A stretch of DNA of 7,872 nucleotides from assembly GCA_937896275.1 (NCBI GenBank), contig CALBMW010000995.1, forward strand, positions 1 to 7,872, in the 5' to 3' direction. The first letter of the stretch is position 1. Each line of letters begins with the position of its first letter. The stretch is from an uncultured Myxococcales bacterium (lineage in GTDB: Bacteria > Myxococcota_A > Bradymonadia > UBA7976 > UBA1532). Below the pieces are notes generated by a model. The model was not told where the DNA came from. It saw only the letters and a list, made by a program, of their open reading frames with translations, and did not search any database. The position numbers and the translations under genes are program-made. Shown here piece after piece: positions 5,787-7,872 of this stretch.

Positions 5787-7760
5787 TCACAGCCGGACGA
5801 TCAGCCCCTCGGGCGCGTCGGCCCGCACCAGCAGCACCCGCCCAAGGGCGTCCGCGGCCGCGTGGCTCACGCGCACGCCCGCCGCCGGCCGGAAGGGTCG
5901 CCGCGTGGCACCCTCTCGGGGTGACCATACGCTCAGGCGACCGTCCTCGAGCAGCAGGGCCTCGCCACCGGGCAGCGGCACCACGCGCGGATCGCCGTCC
6001 ACGGGCAGGACCACCGGATCCCCCTCGCCGAGGGCCACCACCGCGCCGCCACCGTCCGTGCGTCGGCAGCGTACGAACACGCGCGCGTCGGGCCCGGGGC
6101 CCACCACCACGCGGGCCGGCTGGAGCGACCGCGGCAGCCGCCCCCACTCCAGCGCGTCCCCGTCCGCTGGCCAGCGCTGCACATGATCGCGCAGCAGCAG
6201 GTAGATCGCGTCGTCACCCACCGCAGCCGACAGGACCGCGCGTGGGGCCTGCCGCCGCTGCCCCGCCGCGTCGCGGTGATAGACGGTCACCCGATCCCAG
6301 GCGACCAGCGAGCCGCCCCCCGCGGCCACGCCCGCCAGCGTCGACGTCGCCGGCACGGTCACGGTCTCCCAGCGCCAGGGTGCGCTCTCGGGTCCCCCCG
6401 GGCGGCCGCGCACCAGCCCGCGCCGGTCCCCCGTCAGCGTGACCAGGGCGTCGGCGTCGACCGCCCAGCGGGTGGCCGAGGTCGCCAGCTCCGCGTCGGG
6501 CGGCGGCGCGCGCAAGGGCTCGGGGTGGTCGGCGTGCAGCGCGAACAGGGCCGGCCGCGCGGCCGTGCCGTCCATCGCGAGGGCCACCGGTCGCCCGTCC
6601 ACCAGGAAGGCCCGCTGAACGGCCACGCCCTCCAGCGGCAGCCGCGTCCCCCCGGCGCCCGGCGCGGGCAGGGCCTCGACGCCGCCGGCCAAGGCCGCCT
6701 CGAGCTGCCAGCTCACCCGCTCCTCGAGCACCCACTCCAAGAAGCGCCAGGCCGTCAGCGACTCGCCCGTGTCCAGCCCGTAGGCGGCCAGCTCTTGCAC
6801 GATCACCGTCACCGCCGCCGACCGGGGCAGCCCCTGCGCGAGGAACCACTGCGGCCGCTGCAGCAGGAAGTGCAGGGGGTAGAAGCTGCGCGCGGCGGTC
6901 GTCTCGTCGTCGACCGGCGCCATCAACCGCTCGAACAGCCCGCCGGCGCGCACCCAGGCGCCCAGCGGCTCGTCGGGCGATCCGAGCAGGTCGAGCGCGC
7001 GGCGCACCCACTCCTCGAGCGGGCGGGCGTCGTCGTCCGGCAGACCGGCCTCGGTCGCGGCCAGGCGCCGCAGACGGTGCAGGTCGAGGGGCCGCCAGTC
7101 CCCGCCCGACGCGCTCACGAAGTCGTGGGTCAGGGTCAGCAGGCGCGCCAGCGGATCCTCGATGGCGTCGTAGGCCTGGTTGCGGCTGGGCGAGAAGCCG
7201 GACTGGAAGATCTCGGCCAGCGCCACGCGCCGCTCCAGCCCGTCGCTGCGCCGCTCGAGCCGATCGACGCGGCTCTCGAGGCGCTCGACCCGCTCGAAGA
7301 CGCGCTCGCCGAGCTGCACCAGCACCGCCTTGAGGCGGGCGTTCTCCATCGCCATCAGCTCGGCGCGGGCGCCCAGGTAGTGGGTCGCCTGGGCCAGCCA
7401 CGCCTGCTGCGTCAGCAGGCGCTCGGTCACCGCCACGGCGCGGGCCTGCACCTCGGTGAGGCGGGCGCGCACGGCCTCGGCCGAGGCCGGCGCCTCACCG
7501 GTGAGGCGCTGCCACAACGACTTGAAGAAGCCGCGCTCCGCCAGGCGCCCCGCCTGCTCCTCGCTGGCCCTCAGCAGGCCGGCCAGGTGAGCGAGATCGG
7601 CCCGCGCGGCCTGCGCGTCCCCGCCGAAGCGAGGCAGCACGGCGGGCAGCTCGGCCTCGAAGGCGGCGGCCTCGGCCTGCGCGGACTCGACGGGGCGCAA
7701 GGCGCCGAACACCTCGGCCACTGGGCGCGGCTGCCAGCCGGTGGGCAGATCGTCACTCAT
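5787..7760 (-). CDS. 657-aa protein of unknown function: helical N-half with coiled coil, beta-rich C-half
   Basis: I do not firmly recognise this protein. Residues 1-150 are Ala/Leu/Glu-rich helix with a GFFKSLWQRLTGE segment (77-89). A coiled coil follows at about 143-182, with heptad positions such as Leu161, Leu168 and Leu175 alternating with Val158, Val165 and Val179. Residues 190-355 are helical with many Trp and Leu. Residues 375-657 switch to short strands and Gly/Asp turns repeating about every 35-45 residues (ALFALHADHP, RWAVDADALVTL, SLVAWDRVTVYH, DAIYLLLRDHVQRW, ALLLEDGRLSVW, RVLLVRADAP), like a divergent beta-propeller. There is no signal peptide or membrane segment. The N-half faintly recalls the RdcB-type partners of dynamin-like GTPases, but this is a weak impression. 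ATG 7760 is chosen for GGAGG at 6 nt (7767-7771). It overlaps the upstream gene by 8 bp (ATGAGTGA), so the two are coupled. Confidence 0.75.
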   Translation of the reverse strand: MSDDLPTGWQPRPVAEVFGALRPVESAQAEAAAFEAELPAVLPRFGGDAQAARADLAHLAGLLRASEEQAGRLAERGFFKSLWQRLTGEAPASAEAVRARLTEVQARAVAVTERLLTQQAWLAQATHYLGARAELMAMENARLKAVLVQLGERVFERVERLESRVDRLERRSDGLERRVALAEIFQSGFSPSRNQAYDAIEDPLARLLTLTHDFVSASGGDWRPLDLHRLRRLAATEAGLPDDDARPLEEWVRRALDLLGSPDEPLGAWVRAGGLFERLMAPVDDETTAARSFYPLHFLLQRPQWFLAQGLPRSAAVTVIVQELAAYGLDTGESLTAWRFLEWVLEERVSWQLEAALAGGVEALPAPGAGGTRLPLEGVAVQRAFLVDGRPVALAMDGTAARPALFALHADHPEPLRAPPPDAELATSATRWAVDADALVTLTGDRRGLVRGRPGGPESAPWRWETVTVPATSTLAGVAAGGGSLVAWDRVTVYHRDAAGQRRQAPRAVLSAAVGDDAIYLLLRDHVQRWPADGDALEWGRLPRSLQPARVVVGPGPDARVFVRCRRTDGGGAVVALGEGDPVVLPVDGDPRVVPLPGGEALLLEDGRLSVWSPREGATRRPFRPAAGVRVSHAAADALGRVLLVRADAPEGLIVRL

Positions 7761-7872
7761 CACGGTCCTCCGTCAGCGCGAGCAGGTGCTGCAGGGCCGG
7801 GGACGCCGCGCCGCGCTCGGCCCGCCGCAGCAGGCCGGCGAGGCGGTCGTCGAGCGTCGCGCTCGCCGCGTC
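7753..7872 (-). CDS. C-terminal fragment of an unidentified protein, cut by the window edge
   Basis: The reading frame entering from the right edge gives 39 residues, with the tail LLALTEDRDE, and stops at TGA 7753-7755. Of the three minus-strand frames it is the one with consistent G/C third positions and the only one whose stop overlaps the next start (ATGAGTGA). The visible tail is helical and charged (LDDRLAGLLRRAERG) and carries no identifying motif. The tight overlap implies an operon with the 657-aa gene and possibly a shared complex. Its family cannot be told from this fragment. Confidence 0.65.
   Translation of the reverse strand, partial: DAASATLDDRLAGLLRRAERGAASPALQHLLALTEDRDE
7767..7771 (-). 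promoter_or_regulatory. Ribosome binding site of the 657-aa protein gene, inside the upstream gene
   Basis: GGAGG lies 6 nt before ATG 7760 and only 3 nt before the adjacent GTG 7763, which favours the ATG. It falls within the last codons of the upstream gene, as expected for coupled genes. Confidence 0.7.

Noticed and set aside
4397..6442. 681-codon plus-strand open frame
   Set aside because: It runs antisense through the BNR-propeller, the MoaD-like gene and the end of the 657-aa gene. Its translation is Arg/Pro/Ala-rich low complexity, typical of antisense frames in GC-rich DNA.
6214..7401. 395-codon minus-strand open frame
   Set aside because: It is an Arg/Gly/Ala-rich shifted frame within the 657-aa gene.

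Overview
The window is about 70% G+C, densely coded, and its genes use G or C at almost every third codon position. That composition, together with an FHA-domain histidine kinase, an exported glutamine cyclotransferase and large unrecognised propeller-like proteins, suggests a Myxococcota-like or related deltaproteobacterial-type genome. This is an inference from style and gene content. No rRNA, tRNA, CRISPR array, transposase or phage gene was seen.

Layout. On the plus strand there is only the 3' part of a CehA/McbA-type PHP metallohydrolase gene (1-1428), ending in a small 15-bp tandem repeat. All other genes lie on the minus strand. Read in transcription order from the right edge they are: the 3' end of an unidentified gene (7753-7872); a 657-aa coiled-coil plus beta-rich protein overlapping it by 8 bp (5787-7760); a MoaD/ThiS-like ubiquitin-fold protein with a C-terminal Gly-Gly (5444-5713); a cytoplasmic BNR/Asp-box beta-propeller 3 bp downstream (4364-5440); an FHA-histidine kinase-receiver hybrid (2717-4195); an exported glutaminyl-peptide cyclotransferase (1843-2637); and a 43-aa very basic protein with its own promoter (1570-1701). 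The basic-protein gene converges on the metallohydrolase gene.

Functional units. The 657-aa gene and its upstream neighbour are translationally coupled. The MoaD-like gene and the BNR propeller form a second coupled pair: the codons for the functional Gly-Gly tail also form the Shine-Dalgarno sequence of the propeller gene. The kinase and the cyclotransferase may be co-transcribed (gap of 79 bp), but nothing links them biochemically. The small basic gene looks like a separate unit.

The most interesting items are the MoaD-like/BNR pair with no E1, MoaE or ThiG in view, the 657-aa protein of unknown function, the basic micro-protein, and short tandem duplications at the 3' ends of two neighbouring genes, one of which overlaps a hairpin around the stop codon.
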